Assembly (NCBI GenBank): GCA_041688515.1
Contig: JBDNHZ010000377.1
Coordinates: 1-23,677 of the forward strand
Reading direction: 5' to 3'
Length of the DNA stretch: 23,677 nucleotides
From: UBA6176 sp041688515
GTDB lineage: Bacteria > Verrucomicrobiota > Verrucomicrobiia > Limisphaerales > UBA9464
The notes under the pieces are model-generated. The model worked only from the letters and a program-made list of their open reading frames with translations. It searched no databases and was not told where the DNA came from. Shown piece by piece: positions 8,940 to 17,072 of the stretch. Position 1 is the first letter of the stretch. Every line of letters starts with the position of its first letter. The position numbers and the translations under genes were made by a program.

Positions 8940-11900
8940 TCACTCGGAAGAGAACGCGCCGTCCTGATAGATGAGGCAGACTTCCTCCGTGACCGGAACG
9001 AAGAGCACGCTGACCTCGATGCCGGCGCAGCCCCTGAACCAAAGCGCACCGAAGAGGTCGCCACTCAGCGCGTCGCCGAGGTCGCCCCGGGCGCCGAGCT
9101 CGAAGTGGGCACCGCCGTGGATGAAGCAGAGGAAGTCGCCGTCGGCCCAGCCGTAGACGCGACCCAACACCGCCGGGTCACTCCAGCTGAAGCCAAACCC
9201 GATTCCACCGCCATAGCTGGCCCGGAGCACGCAACTCGCCCCAATCCCGATCTCGCAGGACGTCTCGCAGTAGATACCGGCCCAGCCGTTCGGTCCGATG
9301 TGGATCAGGTTCTGGACGTCCGGTGCCCAGTCGTCGAATGGCTTGTAGTCGCAGGTCTTCCCGATGAACCAACCCCCGGTGACAGTGACCAGCTCCAGGA
9401 CGCGGATATCGCAACTGGCGGAGAGGTAGTCCTCGAACTTTCCGAACGAGGCATCGCCGCCAATGTTGCGCAGCGTGATCAGCCCAGGGACGAGGGGAAT
9501 ATAAACCGGGACCTCGAACCCGCCGCCGAGCTGAAGCACCTTGAAAGGCGGGTCCGCCGCCGGATCGTTGGAGAAGGCGAACAGGAGATCGGCCTGGATC
9601 TGGAAGTCATCGCTGATGAATTCCGCAGCCTGAACGAGGATCTCCAGGCTCACTTCCGTCGCAGGAACCGCACCGGCACTGCACGTGCCATCGTCGCCTT
9701 CATTGTTGAGCGACCGGATGTGGATCGCCGTGGCCAGCTTGAGGAGCGAACCTTCATCCGCGTCCTCCCGGTCGCCGTTGAAACCAAACTGCATCTCCGT
9801 GTCCAGACGCAGCTCCGTCAGGTTGTCGCCAATGATGTGGGCGTCCCCGGTGATCTTGCCGGCACCCAGGGCGGAAGCGACGTCGCCGAGCAGGGCCACG
9901 GTCTCGGAAGCAGCGTCGGCAGCCGCATTGACCGTGGCCTCGGTGAGGACCTGTTCCAGCACGCGGTTGATGGCGGCGATGCCGGAATCGACCGCATCGA
10001 CCATCAGTGAGTTGAGGTCGTAGAGGAGTTCCTTCAGGAAGCCCTGAACGACCGTGGGAATCCCGGTCTCATAGAAGCGTTCCTTGATGAACTCCTTGAG
10101 CTGGTTCTTGAACACGTCCTCGGCCACGTCCAGGAACGGATCATCGATGCCGCACACGAAGGATTCGAGGTAGTCCACCGTGTCCTCGGTCGCCGCCGCC
10201 GTCAGCACCACGACCTCGGAGGCGACGCTGTTGAGAAGGATCGCCATCTGATTGGCGTACTCGGCGGCAGGCTTGAGCTTCTCACGGATCTCACCCACCG
10301 CCACCTTGAGATCGGCAAGGGTGGCCGTGATCTCGTCGAGCGGGATGTCCTCGCCTTCGAGGAGCTCCTCGATCAACGCCTGGGTCGTGGCATCGGCAGC
10401 CTTGCCCAACACAAAGGCCAGGATGTCGGTGGCAATCTCCTTGCTCACCCGACGCGGCTTGTAAGCCGCGTCCACCAGTTGCTCGGTGAACATCCCCACC
10501 ACTTCCCCCGCCGCATCGCCGGCACCGCCGCCAAGCGTCTGATCCGCCGGCACCTTCGCAATGGCCGCGTCAATCGCCTGCGCGACGTCGCCAAGGTAGA
10601 GATAGGTCTGCCCGAGAATCGAGGCCGCATCCGAGTAAACCCCGGCGGCCTGGGCGATCTTGTTGGAGACGGAGTTCGCCTCACCCAGCGCACCGCCGAT
10701 GTACCGGTCGAGGATCGGCCGCGCCGCCGTCGCGAACTGGCAGGGATCAACCCGGGCATACTCTTCTTCCAGCTCGGCGTAGAGATCGTCCAGGACCGGA
10801 TCCAGGATCGCGTCGAGGAGCGGATCCCAGAACTGGTGTGGATCCGAGTCCAGGATGTCGCCGAGGCGGCGGAGACCCTTATCGAGATAGGAAAGCTGGG
10901 CACCGACGGCCGAATGCAGCGCATCGTTCATCCCCGATCCCTCCAGGATCATCTCGGTGAGGTTGGCAATCGGGAGGGCGTTGTATTCCGCGCCAAAGGC
11001 AATGTCGGCTTCGTTGGCTCGCAGGTGATCGAGACGGCTGAAGGTTTTCAGGATCAGCAGATTGTTCTCCTTGGCTTCCAGACCGGTGAACTCCTTGGCA
11101 GCCGTCGACCAGACCAGGGGATAGTCAAACTTCACGATCGAAGCCCAGAGCTTCTGGGCCCGGGGATTGTAGTCTTCGGTGGTCGCATCGCGGTAGGTGG
11201 CCACCTTGATCCCGGGCTTGCCTTCGTTGTCGGAGTCAAAGTCGGGGTCATTGAAATAATCAAGTCCGGCATTGTCCCAGAATTTCGTTTCCTCCTCAAA
11301 GCCGGTAGCCGGCCAACCGCCCATCATATGGACCTCACCCAGCAGGCTATTGGGGCTGACGTGCAGGTGAACCTTGAGATCCTCGAAGAAGGCGACATTC
11401 AACGTACCCGCCAGATTGAACCAGCCGGGCTCGACATCGTCGTTGTAGGCTTCCTTCCACAGATTGAAATAACCGCCGGTCACCGGCTCGAAGGCATAGT
11501 TCTGGTCCCTCGATCCCGTCAGTTGAAGGGTCGTCGGTCCCGTCAATCGCGAGTCCACTCCCGCCACTCCGGCACCGCCACCGAGAATGTTGCCGTCCGT
11601 GCCGATGGCGAGGCGACCCGTGAAGGCGTCGTAGTCGCCGAGGAAGAACTGGTTGATCGGCTTGTAGGTGACATCGAAGACCAGGGTATATTCATCCGAA
11701 TTGCAGTCCGCCCGGAATGGGATCCAGGTCTCACCGATCGTCGGAGGTTCAAAGGCAATGCCGTTCACGATCACCGGCGTGTTCCAATAGTCGAACACCA
11801 CCAACCCGCCCCCGGGTGAACGTGGAGCCCCCTCGAAGTGACCGTTGCAGCGCAGTGTGATTCCCTCCAGGGCATAGGTGAAGTTCGCCGGGAACGGCAG

Positions 11901-14900
11901 GGTGATCCCGCCGTTCAGCCCCGACTCCTGATTCTGTCCACCCAGATAGGACAGGCTCAGATTCGAAACCGCGAATTGATACCCATAGACGTTGTTCAGA
12001 GTGACTGCGCCGGCGGCCTCATGGATTCCGGACACCCCGGACCGACGCAACGTCAGCTTCTCGCGCAGGCTCGGGGTGAACTTCGTCTCCTGCCCCGCAA
12101 GCCAGCTCAAAGCCCGCGGATCCAGTGCGCCCCCCAGGGTGTTGGTCGGGGTATAGGTCATCCCGGCATAATCGCCTGTTCCAGCGAAGTATCCCGCCGT
12201 GCCCAACACCACCACGGCATCGTCCTGGTTGGTGATCGATCCCAGCGCCCGCGCCACGGCCGTTCCCGTGCCCGCATCCACGCCGGTCAGCAGCAGGATC
12301 CCCGGCAGATCCTGACCCTGGATCGCCGCCTCCACCGCCGGAGTCACGGCAATGGAGCCAGGCGTCAGAAAGGTTCCGGGCATGTGGAACCGCCCTTCAT
12401 TGACCCGCTTCACCAGATGCGTGAACTGCCCGTCCGCCTTGCCCCAGCCCAGGTCGCGGATGCTCGCCGGCTGCCCGGCCGGAATCGGCGTCGTCCCTGC
12501 TCCTGCGAGGCCGCCGTCGATGGTCAGCTTCAAGCCGCTGGCCAACTCCATCTCGCGCGGCACCGTCTCGCCGATCGATCCCACCGCGATCACCAACCCG
12601 CAGTCCCGGCACCCGACCGCATAATCGACCACCACGTTCGACACCGTGTTGAACTTGCTCACGGAGGGAACGACCAGGTCGTTCGAGATGGTGATCCCGC
12701 CGCCGCCCGCCCAACCCAACACCGTCTTGGCCGGAAAATGGGCTTCGAAGGCTCCGACCTCCTGCATCGAAACCGTGAACGTTGCCTGGGCTCGGCCCAA
12801 AAGATCCGCCACCACGCCCACGTCCGGGGAGGTCACCTGGCTCACAAATTCCCAGTACCGATCATTCGATGGCTTGTACAGGCTCGTGCCCAGGGCGGTC
12901 GCCACGTTGGTATAGGATTCCTTCCGCACGTGATATACCGCCGTCGGCACCAGCGACAATCTTCCGGCCGCCGAGTCCCAGGTGATTCCCGGGGCTTCAA
13001 ACCACAGCGGTTTGGATTCCTCCTGGAAGAACCACTTCTGGCCCGCCGCCGCCAAGGCCGTGACCGGACCGGACGGGGCCAGCGTCACCGGGCTGATGGG
13101 CACTTGCGGAAAGACGACGGAGCCGAGGGTGAAGGGCTGGTTGCGGTTGCCCTCTCGATGACTGAATCCCGACGGGTATTGCAGGGTGATGGTCGAGAGC
13201 AGTCCACCCGATCCCAGGGTCGGTGCGGTCGCGCTATAGGCGATCCGTTGCAGCAGATTGGAGGAGGCCACCCCGCCGGTGACCGGGATCGAAGCCGCCA
13301 GCAGATCTGCGGATCCGTCCCGCCGGAGGCGGACACTGACCGGGGTGGCACTGCCAAAACGAAGGGGCGAAAGAATGAAGCCTCCGCCGCCAGTCCCGAA
13401 GGCGACACTCGTGCCGATGCCGGGATTGTTGACGCCCAGATTGACCGGGGTGTTGACGATGTTGGTAAATACACCCACGACCGACCCGGCATTGAGCGCC
13501 CCGCTGAAGTGCAGCAGACCGCGCGAGCCGCTGTTCTCCCGATTCCCGATCACGATGTCCGGTGTGCCCGAGGCCGCGTTGTTGTGGGCCACGGTCACCC
13601 GGTATTGGTAACGACCCGAAACCGAGTCCAACTGGATGCCGGTCGCCGGTTCGAAATCGAGAACCTGCGTGTGGAGAAGGGTCACCGGCTCATGCCTCGT
13701 CGCTCCACTGTTCCATTCGGCCAGGGTGATGTTGCTGGTCACCAGAGCCGACTTGAGCGGGATATTGGTCCCGCCCAGCGTGTCCCGCAGCTCCAACTGA
13801 AACAGCACCGGGATCGCCGCCGCCGCCGGGCTGGCGGACAGATACCGGTCGTAGCGACTGAGGGTAACGGTCGCCCGCGCCTGAAACGCGTTCAGGGATC
13901 CTGGCGTCCGTAACGCGAAGTCCCGGGTCGGCGTCACGGAATCCAATCGCGCCAGGACGTTCACCACCGGATCCACCGAGACCACGTTGGTGTGATGGAA
14001 GTACAGGCGTGGAATGTCCGAGGTGGAAAACCCGGTGAACACCGAGGTGTCCCGGAACAGGCGACATTCCACGGCGTAGGCCGTCGCCGGATTCAGTCGG
14101 ACCTTCGGTCGAATGAAGGCGACGTTGGTCAGGTTGGTGGTAACCCCGGCAGGGATCGTGATCAGGACCGTGGGATCGTAGGTGTTCGAGGAGTTGGCGT
14201 TGACGGTTCCGAGGGCGCGGATCGGTTGGGGAACTCCGGAGGGATCCAGCAGGCGATAGCTCAGCAGATACGTTCGGGCGAGTTCGGTGACGTTGGTGTT
14301 CTGCAGGCTCACCCGGGTCTCCACACGGACCGATTCCCGGTCGTAGGCCGCGGCGGCCTGGAGGGCGTCATCGTCGGAGTCGAGGATCGTTCCGGTGTGA
14401 TTGTTCACCGCATGCGACAGGAAGCTCTCGACGAACGGCCCGGCCGGTGCCGGACCGGAATGGGAGGTGACGGCCGCCCAATTGGCGGCCACCCGCATCT
14501 CGTCGATCAGTGCCACCGAGGGGGAACCGGAGGTGAACGGAAAGCTCAGGCTGGCGATCGACGCGACGACGCTGTTGCCGTTGTTGTTGGTGACCGTGGC
14601 CGCCGGAGGAACCGCCCCGCCGAAGGTGGCCGGGGCCGGATTGATCCACAGATACGCCCGATGGGTTCCCGCCGTGAACTCGTACGCCGCCACCACCAGG
14701 ACCGTGTCGTTGGTGGTGAAAGTGGTTGGAGCCCACGAAGCTTGCGCATTGGCGGAGGTGTTCCGTCCCACTCCCAGATTGTAGCCACTGAGGTTGGAAC
14801 GGATCAGGAGCCGGGCGAACAGGTCGGTCGCGGAAGGAATGCCCGCACTCAGGGGATCCAGGGCGGCAAGGATCGCCGGGGTCGTGACTGGAACGGCATT

Positions 14901-15230
14901 GCTGACCTTGAGGAGGAAGCTGTAGTAGACGAGGCCGCTGGTGTTGGTCGTGTTGAAGGCCAGTCGGCTGCCGCCAGAACCCCCCGCCGGTGCCAGTTGC
15001 GCCAGACCGCCCGTCGACGTTGGCCATCCGGTCGCGCTGAGGTTTCCTGCTGCGGCCTTGATCTGCGGCGCACCGCCGGCTCCGATGCGTCCCCACACCA
15101 GCCCCTCCGGCGTGGGCAACCCGTTCAGCGGGGAGCCGGCTGCGTGGTTGAAGGGCTCAAAGACCGGCAGGGCTGCCGCCAGACGGGCCAGCAACAGCGC
15201 GCCCAGCAACAGCCGAAGTATCCCGTGCAT
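8940..15230 (-). CDS. Giant secreted protein, 2096 aa: LamG-like N-terminus, helical middle, Cys/Gly-rich C-terminus
   Basis: The ATG at 15230 puts a signal peptide at the N-terminus (MHGILRLLLGALLLARLAAA). An in-frame GTG at 15251 would add 7 residues and is less likely. Residues ~25-260 look LamG/concanavalin-like (YYSFLLKVSN, then VLVVAAYEF, then LWINP, then LIDEMRVAANW), a pattern common in exported proteins of this bacterial group. A long beta-rich, Thr-Asn-rich region continues to ~1400. It includes a CRDC pair (~874) and an acidic DFDSDNEGKPG loop (~1330) that could bind calcium. Residues ~1420-1790 change to a helical, acidic, coiled-coil-like composition (LDDLYAELEEEY; ALIEELLEGEDIPLDEI; LADLKVAVGEIREKLK). 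The last ~300 residues return to beta and hold nine cysteines among Gly-rich strands (YCETSCEIGIGASC; YGGGIGFGFSW), suggesting disulfides. I recognise no enzyme family. It is the first gene of the three-gene unit and has a hairpin touching its start site. Confidence 0.9.
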   Translation of the reverse strand: MHGILRLLLGALLLARLAAALPVFEPFNHAAGSPLNGLPTPEGLVWGRIGAGGAPQIKAAAGNLSATGWPTSTGGLAQLAPAGGSGGSRLAFNTTNTSGLVYYSFLLKVSNAVPVTTPAILAALDPLSAGIPSATDLFARLLIRSNLSGYNLGVGRNTSANAQASWAPTTFTTNDTVLVVAAYEFTAGTHRAYLWINPAPATFGGAVPPAATVTNNNGNSVVASIASLSFPFTSGSPSVALIDEMRVAANWAAVTSHSGPAPAGPFVESFLSHAVNNHTGTILDSDDDALQAAAAYDRESVRVETRVSLQNTNVTELARTYLLSYRLLDPSGVPQPIRALGTVNANSSNTYDPTVLITIPAGVTTNLTNVAFIRPKVRLNPATAYAVECRLFRDTSVFTGFSTSDIPRLYFHHTNVVSVDPVVNVLARLDSVTPTRDFALRTPGSLNAFQARATVTLSRYDRYLSASPAAAAIPVLFQLELRDTLGGTNIPLKSALVTSNITLAEWNSGATRHEPVTLLHTQVLDFEPATGIQLDSVSGRYQYRVTVAHNNAASGTPDIVIGNRENSGSRGLLHFSGALNAGSVVGVFTNIVNTPVNLGVNNPGIGTSVAFGTGGGGFILSPLRFGSATPVSVRLRRDGSADLLAASIPVTGGVASSNLLQRIAYSATAPTLGSGGLLSTITLQYPSGFSHREGNRNQPFTLGSVVFPQVPISPVTLAPSGPVTALAAAGQKWFFQEESKPLWFEAPGITWDSAAGRLSLVPTAVYHVRKESYTNVATALGTSLYKPSNDRYWEFVSQVTSPDVGVVADLLGRAQATFTVSMQEVGAFEAHFPAKTVLGWAGGGGITISNDLVVPSVSKFNTVSNVVVDYAVGCRDCGLVIAVGSIGETVPREMELASGLKLTIDGGLAGAGTTPIPAGQPASIRDLGWGKADGQFTHLVKRVNEGRFHMPGTFLTPGSIAVTPAVEAAIQGQDLPGILLLTGVDAGTGTAVARALGSITNQDDAVVVLGTAGYFAGTGDYAGMTYTPTNTLGGALDPRALSWLAGQETKFTPSLREKLTLRRSGVSGIHEAAGAVTLNNVYGYQFAVSNLSLSYLGGQNQESGLNGGITLPFPANFTYALEGITLRCNGHFEGAPRSPGGGLVVFDYWNTPVIVNGIAFEPPTIGETWIPFRADCNSDEYTLVFDVTYKPINQFFLGDYDAFTGRLAIGTDGNILGGGAGVAGVDSRLTGPTTLQLTGSRDQNYAFEPVTGGYFNLWKEAYNDDVEPGWFNLAGTLNVAFFEDLKVHLHVSPNSLLGEVHMMGGWPATGFEEETKFWDNAGLDYFNDPDFDSDNEGKPGIKVATYRDATTEDYNPRAQKLWASIVKFDYPLVWSTAAKEFTGLEAKENNLLILKTFSRLDHLRANEADIAFGAEYNALPIANLTEMILEGSGMNDALHSAVGAQLSYLDKGLRRLGDILDSDPHQFWDPLLDAILDPVLDDLYAELEEEYARVDPCQFATAARPILDRYIGGALGEANSVSNKIAQAAGVYSDAASILGQTYLYLGDVAQAIDAAIAKVPADQTLGGGAGDAAGEVVGMFTEQLVDAAYKPRRVSKEIATDILAFVLGKAADATTQALIEELLEGEDIPLDEITATLADLKVAVGEIREKLKPAAEYANQMAILLNSVASEVVVLTAAATEDTVDYLESFVCGIDDPFLDVAEDVFKNQLKEFIKERFYETGIPTVVQGFLKELLYDLNSLMVDAVDSGIAAINRVLEQVLTEATVNAAADAASETVALLGDVASALGAGKITGDAHIIGDNLTELRLDTEMQFGFNGDREDADEGSLLKLATAIHIRSLNNEGDDGTCSAGAVPATEVSLEILVQAAEFISDDFQIQADLLFAFSNDPAADPPFKVLQLGGGFEVPVYIPLVPGLITLRNIGGDASFGKFEDYLSASCDIRVLELVTVTGGWFIGKTCDYKPFDDWAPDVQNLIHIGPNGWAGIYCETSCEIGIGASCVLRASYGGGIGFGFSWSDPAVLGRVYGWADGDFLCFIHGGAHFELGARGDLGDALSGDLFGALWFRGCAGIEVSVLFVPVTEEVCLIYQDGAFSSE

Positions 15231-15233
15231 AAC

Positions 15234-15255
15234 CGCCGTGACGCACCACACGGCG
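15234..15255 (-). promoter_or_regulatory. Hairpin immediately upstream of the start of the 2096-aa gene
   Basis: On the transcribed strand CGCCGTG and CACGGCG form a perfect 7-bp stem around an 8-nt loop (TGGTGCGT). The 3' arm ends 3 nt before the ATG at 15230. It occupies the place where a ribosome binding site would lie, and no Shine-Dalgarno sequence is seen there. It could limit or regulate translation. The structure is seen in the sequence; the role is inferred. Confidence 0.4.
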
Positions 15256-15339
15256 CGGCGTTACACCGCGGCATCGATACCACACTCGAACAGGAACCGG
15301 ACCGATGGTCAGCGCGATGAACGGGGTCGATTCCTCCGA

Positions 15340-15440
15340 GGCGCATCTTGATACTACCCCCGCCCGACTAGGATCCGCCTCCTCACGTCGGCAGCTACGG
15401 ACGGCGCGATGGGGGTAGCTGCCGAGGTAACGAGGCGGAC
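15340..15440 (-). repeat. REP-like hairpin element, copy A (~101 bp)
   Basis: Read on the minus strand this segment aligns end to end with 16952-17052 on the plus strand, so the two are inverted copies. Inside it two arms face each other: GGATCCGCCTCCTCACGTCG..GCAGCTAC at 15371-15398, and an imperfect complement beginning GTAGCTGCCGAGG about 16 nt further on. This makes a long imperfect hairpin. Both copies share the flank AGTCGGGCGGGGG and end with CAAGATRCGCC. The copy lies between the stop of the DHS-like gene (15562) and the start of the 2096-aa gene. The other ~200 bases of this intergenic region hold only a weak inverted repeat (ACGAGGC/GCCTCGT, 15445-15475) without a T-run, which could be a poor terminator for the DHS-like gene. 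Confidence 0.7.
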
Positions 15441-15561
15441 CCCGACGAGGCAAAGCACGGGAGAATGAGCCTCGTTCCCCAGCACCCTGACCAAGGCCCG
15501 ACCGAAACGGGGGCGGTGTCAGGATCCGCCCACTCCACCGGGTGGCCGGAGTACCTGCCGG

Positions 15562-16740
15562 CTACTTCTTCTTCAATCCGATCGAGGAAGCGCGCTTGGC
15601 GACGCCGCGACTGGTGAGGACCTTGGAGACCGTTCCCACCCGGAGGTAGCGGTCGCGGACCTTCCCAAGGATCGCGTCGCGATCGTCGTAGAGTCGCTTG
15701 AGCTTCCGGGGCTTCACCCGGCTCAGCATGTAGGCGCTCAGCAACGGCAGCGCGATGGTGGTGTCGGTGTAACAGACCACGGAATCCGGAAGCTTGTCGG
15801 GATCCACCTTGCCCCAACTGACCGCCTCGGCTGGGGTGGCCCCGGAAAGACCGCCGGTGTCGGGCCGTGCGTCGGTGATCTGGAGGAAGTAGTCGTGGCC
15901 CTTCTCCTTGATGCCCATGACCTCCTGGATCTGGGGTTCGGTCTGGAGCATGAAGTTCTTCGGGCTGCCACCGCCCAGGATGAACACCGAACTCGTGTGC
16001 CCAGTGCTCTTGGCGTGATACACCAGAGCCGCCGTCTGGTTCACGTCGCGGTTGACGTCGAACATCAGGCCCGATTGCCGCATCGACATCGCCGCCACGT
16101 TCATCCCGATCGAACTGTCGCCCGGACTGGAGGTGAAGATGGGAATCCCACATTCGTAGGCCGTCGCCAGGACCGAGCTGTCTTCAATTCCCAGCTTCTT
16201 GCCGCGGGCATGGACGTACTTCCCCAGGAGGTAGTGGAATTCGTCCGTGCCCATCGGCCGTTGGAACTCGGCTCCCTGGATCACTTCCCGCACGAAGGCA
16301 TCGGTATCGAGCAGGACGTTGTAATCGAAGAGGACGTCGTAAATGCGGATGACCCCTTCTTTGTGCAGATCCACGTCGTTCAGGAAGGGCGACCCGGCAT
16401 ACAGCTTCATGTCCAGGCCGTAGTGCAGGTCGTGGTAGAGGTTCGCGCCCGTCGAGACGATCCAATCCACGAACCCCGCCTTCATGATCGGGATCAGGCA
16501 GGACTTGCCCAGACCCGCCGGCGTCAATGCCCCCGTCAGCGACATCCCGATGTAGCCGTCTTCCGGCAGCATCTTCCGACAGAGCAACTGCGCCGCCTCA
16601 CGCAGGCGCCCGCCATTGTAGGCGAGGAAACACTGATCGATCAGATCGGCGGCAGTGATGTCGCTCCCCACCCCCAGCGGATTGAGACGCGGATACGACT
16701 GGAACTTGCGGGAGACCTTGGTGGCCTTCTTCTGACTCAT
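15562..16740 (-). CDS. Deoxyhypusine synthase-family protein (bacterial DHS-like)
   Basis: The 392-aa product matches the bacterial deoxyhypusine synthase-like family along its whole length. Recognisable blocks are MSLTGALTPAGLG, VDWIVSTGANLYHDLHYGL, IRIYDVLFDYNVLLDTDAF, FTSSPGDSSIGMN, ILGGGSPKNFMLQTEP and FLQITDARPDTGGLSGATP. The lysine in GGGSPKNF lies where eukaryotic DHS carries its catalytic lysine. DHS transfers the aminobutyl group of spermidine to eIF5A using NAD. Bacteria lack eIF5A, and characterised bacterial relatives act on polyamines instead (homospermidine-type or guanidino-polyamine synthesis), so the substrate here is open. The ATG at 16740 begins MSQKKATKV, like relatives; an upstream in-frame GTG at 16791 would put the leader hairpin inside the coding sequence. 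There is no polyamine-gene neighbour in the window. The gene stands alone between inverted repeat elements. Confidence 0.93.
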   Translation of the reverse strand: MSQKKATKVSRKFQSYPRLNPLGVGSDITAADLIDQCFLAYNGGRLREAAQLLCRKMLPEDGYIGMSLTGALTPAGLGKSCLIPIMKAGFVDWIVSTGANLYHDLHYGLDMKLYAGSPFLNDVDLHKEGVIRIYDVLFDYNVLLDTDAFVREVIQGAEFQRPMGTDEFHYLLGKYVHARGKKLGIEDSSVLATAYECGIPIFTSSPGDSSIGMNVAAMSMRQSGLMFDVNRDVNQTAALVYHAKSTGHTSSVFILGGGSPKNFMLQTEPQIQEVMGIKEKGHDYFLQITDARPDTGGLSGATPAEAVSWGKVDPDKLPDSVVCYTDTTIALPLLSAYMLSRVKPRKLKRLYDDRDAILGKVRDRYLRVGTVSKVLTSRGVAKRASSIGLKKK

Positions 16741-16743
16741 GGC

Positions 16744-16760
16744 GCTGGGAAGGTCCCAGC
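16744..16760 (-). promoter_or_regulatory. Hairpin immediately upstream of the DHS-like gene start
   Basis: On the transcribed strand GCTGGGA and TCCCAGC form a perfect 7-bp stem with a 3-nt loop (CCT). It ends 3 nt before the ATG at 16740, the same placement as the hairpin before the 2096-aa gene. No Shine-Dalgarno sequence is visible between it and the ATG. Slightly further upstream CTTGAA-TC-TTCAAG (16767-16780) is a second perfect inverted repeat that could be a protein site. A regulatory role is inferred only. Confidence 0.4.
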
Positions 16761-16811
16761 AATCCCCTTGAAGATTCAAGCTCCCAGCCACCCCACGCCC
16801 AGACGGTCAGG

Positions 16812-16932
16812 GACGTGAGGAGGCGGACGTAGCTGCCGACGTGAGGAGGCGGATGTAGCTGCCGACGTGAGGAGGCGGATGTAGCTGCCGACGTGAGGAG
16901 GCGGGTGTAGCTGACGACGTGAGGAGGCGGAT
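16812..16932 (+). repeat. 26-bp tandem repeat array, about 4.6 copies
   Basis: Four full units start at 16812, 16838, 16864 and 16890, and a partial unit runs 16916-16932. Each begins GACGTGAGGAGGCGG and ends with GTAGCTGCC or a one-base variant; units differ by one to three bases. The unit is the same sequence as the conserved arm of the REP-like element 16952-17052 just downstream, so the array probably arose by expansion of that arm. It sits 72 bp upstream of the DHS-like ATG, where promoter sequence would be expected. Confidence 0.85.
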
Positions 16933-16951
16933 TCCTGCGTGCTTCGCCTAC

Positions 16952-17052
16952 GATCCGCGTCGTTCCATCGTCAGCTACCCCGTCGCACCGTTCGTAGCTG
17001 CCGACGTGAGGAGGCGGATCTCAGTCGGGCGGGGGCACTGTCAAGATACGCC
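16952..17052 (+). repeat. REP-like hairpin element, copy B (~101 bp)
   Basis: This is the inverted partner of 15340-15440. The arms are a variant arm starting GATCCGCGTCGTTCC (16952) and the conserved arm GTAGCTGCCGACGTGAGG (from 16994). They are separated by a loop of about 15 nt rich in CCCGTCGCACCG. The shared tail AGTCGGGCGGGGG..CAAGATACGCC ends 20 bp before the stop codon of the SDR gene (17073). The remaining bases between the DHS-like gene and the SDR gene are covered by the 26-bp array and the DHS leader. Confidence 0.7.
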
Positions 17053-17072
17053 CGCGAGGACGCCCCGCCCCC

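Noticed and set aside
7148..8974. Plus-strand open frame of 608 codons
   Set aside because: Antisense to the FN3-rich gene, low-complexity Gly/Arg/His composition, no ribosome binding site or motif.
11838..13913. Plus-strand open frame of 691 codons
   Set aside because: Antisense to the 2096-aa gene, which has a signal peptide and coherent beta sequence in its own frame.
15445..15475. Inverted repeat ACGAGGC/GCCTCGT as terminator of the DHS-like gene
   Set aside because: The 17-nt loop and lack of a T-run make it too weak to call; it is mentioned only in the copy A entry.
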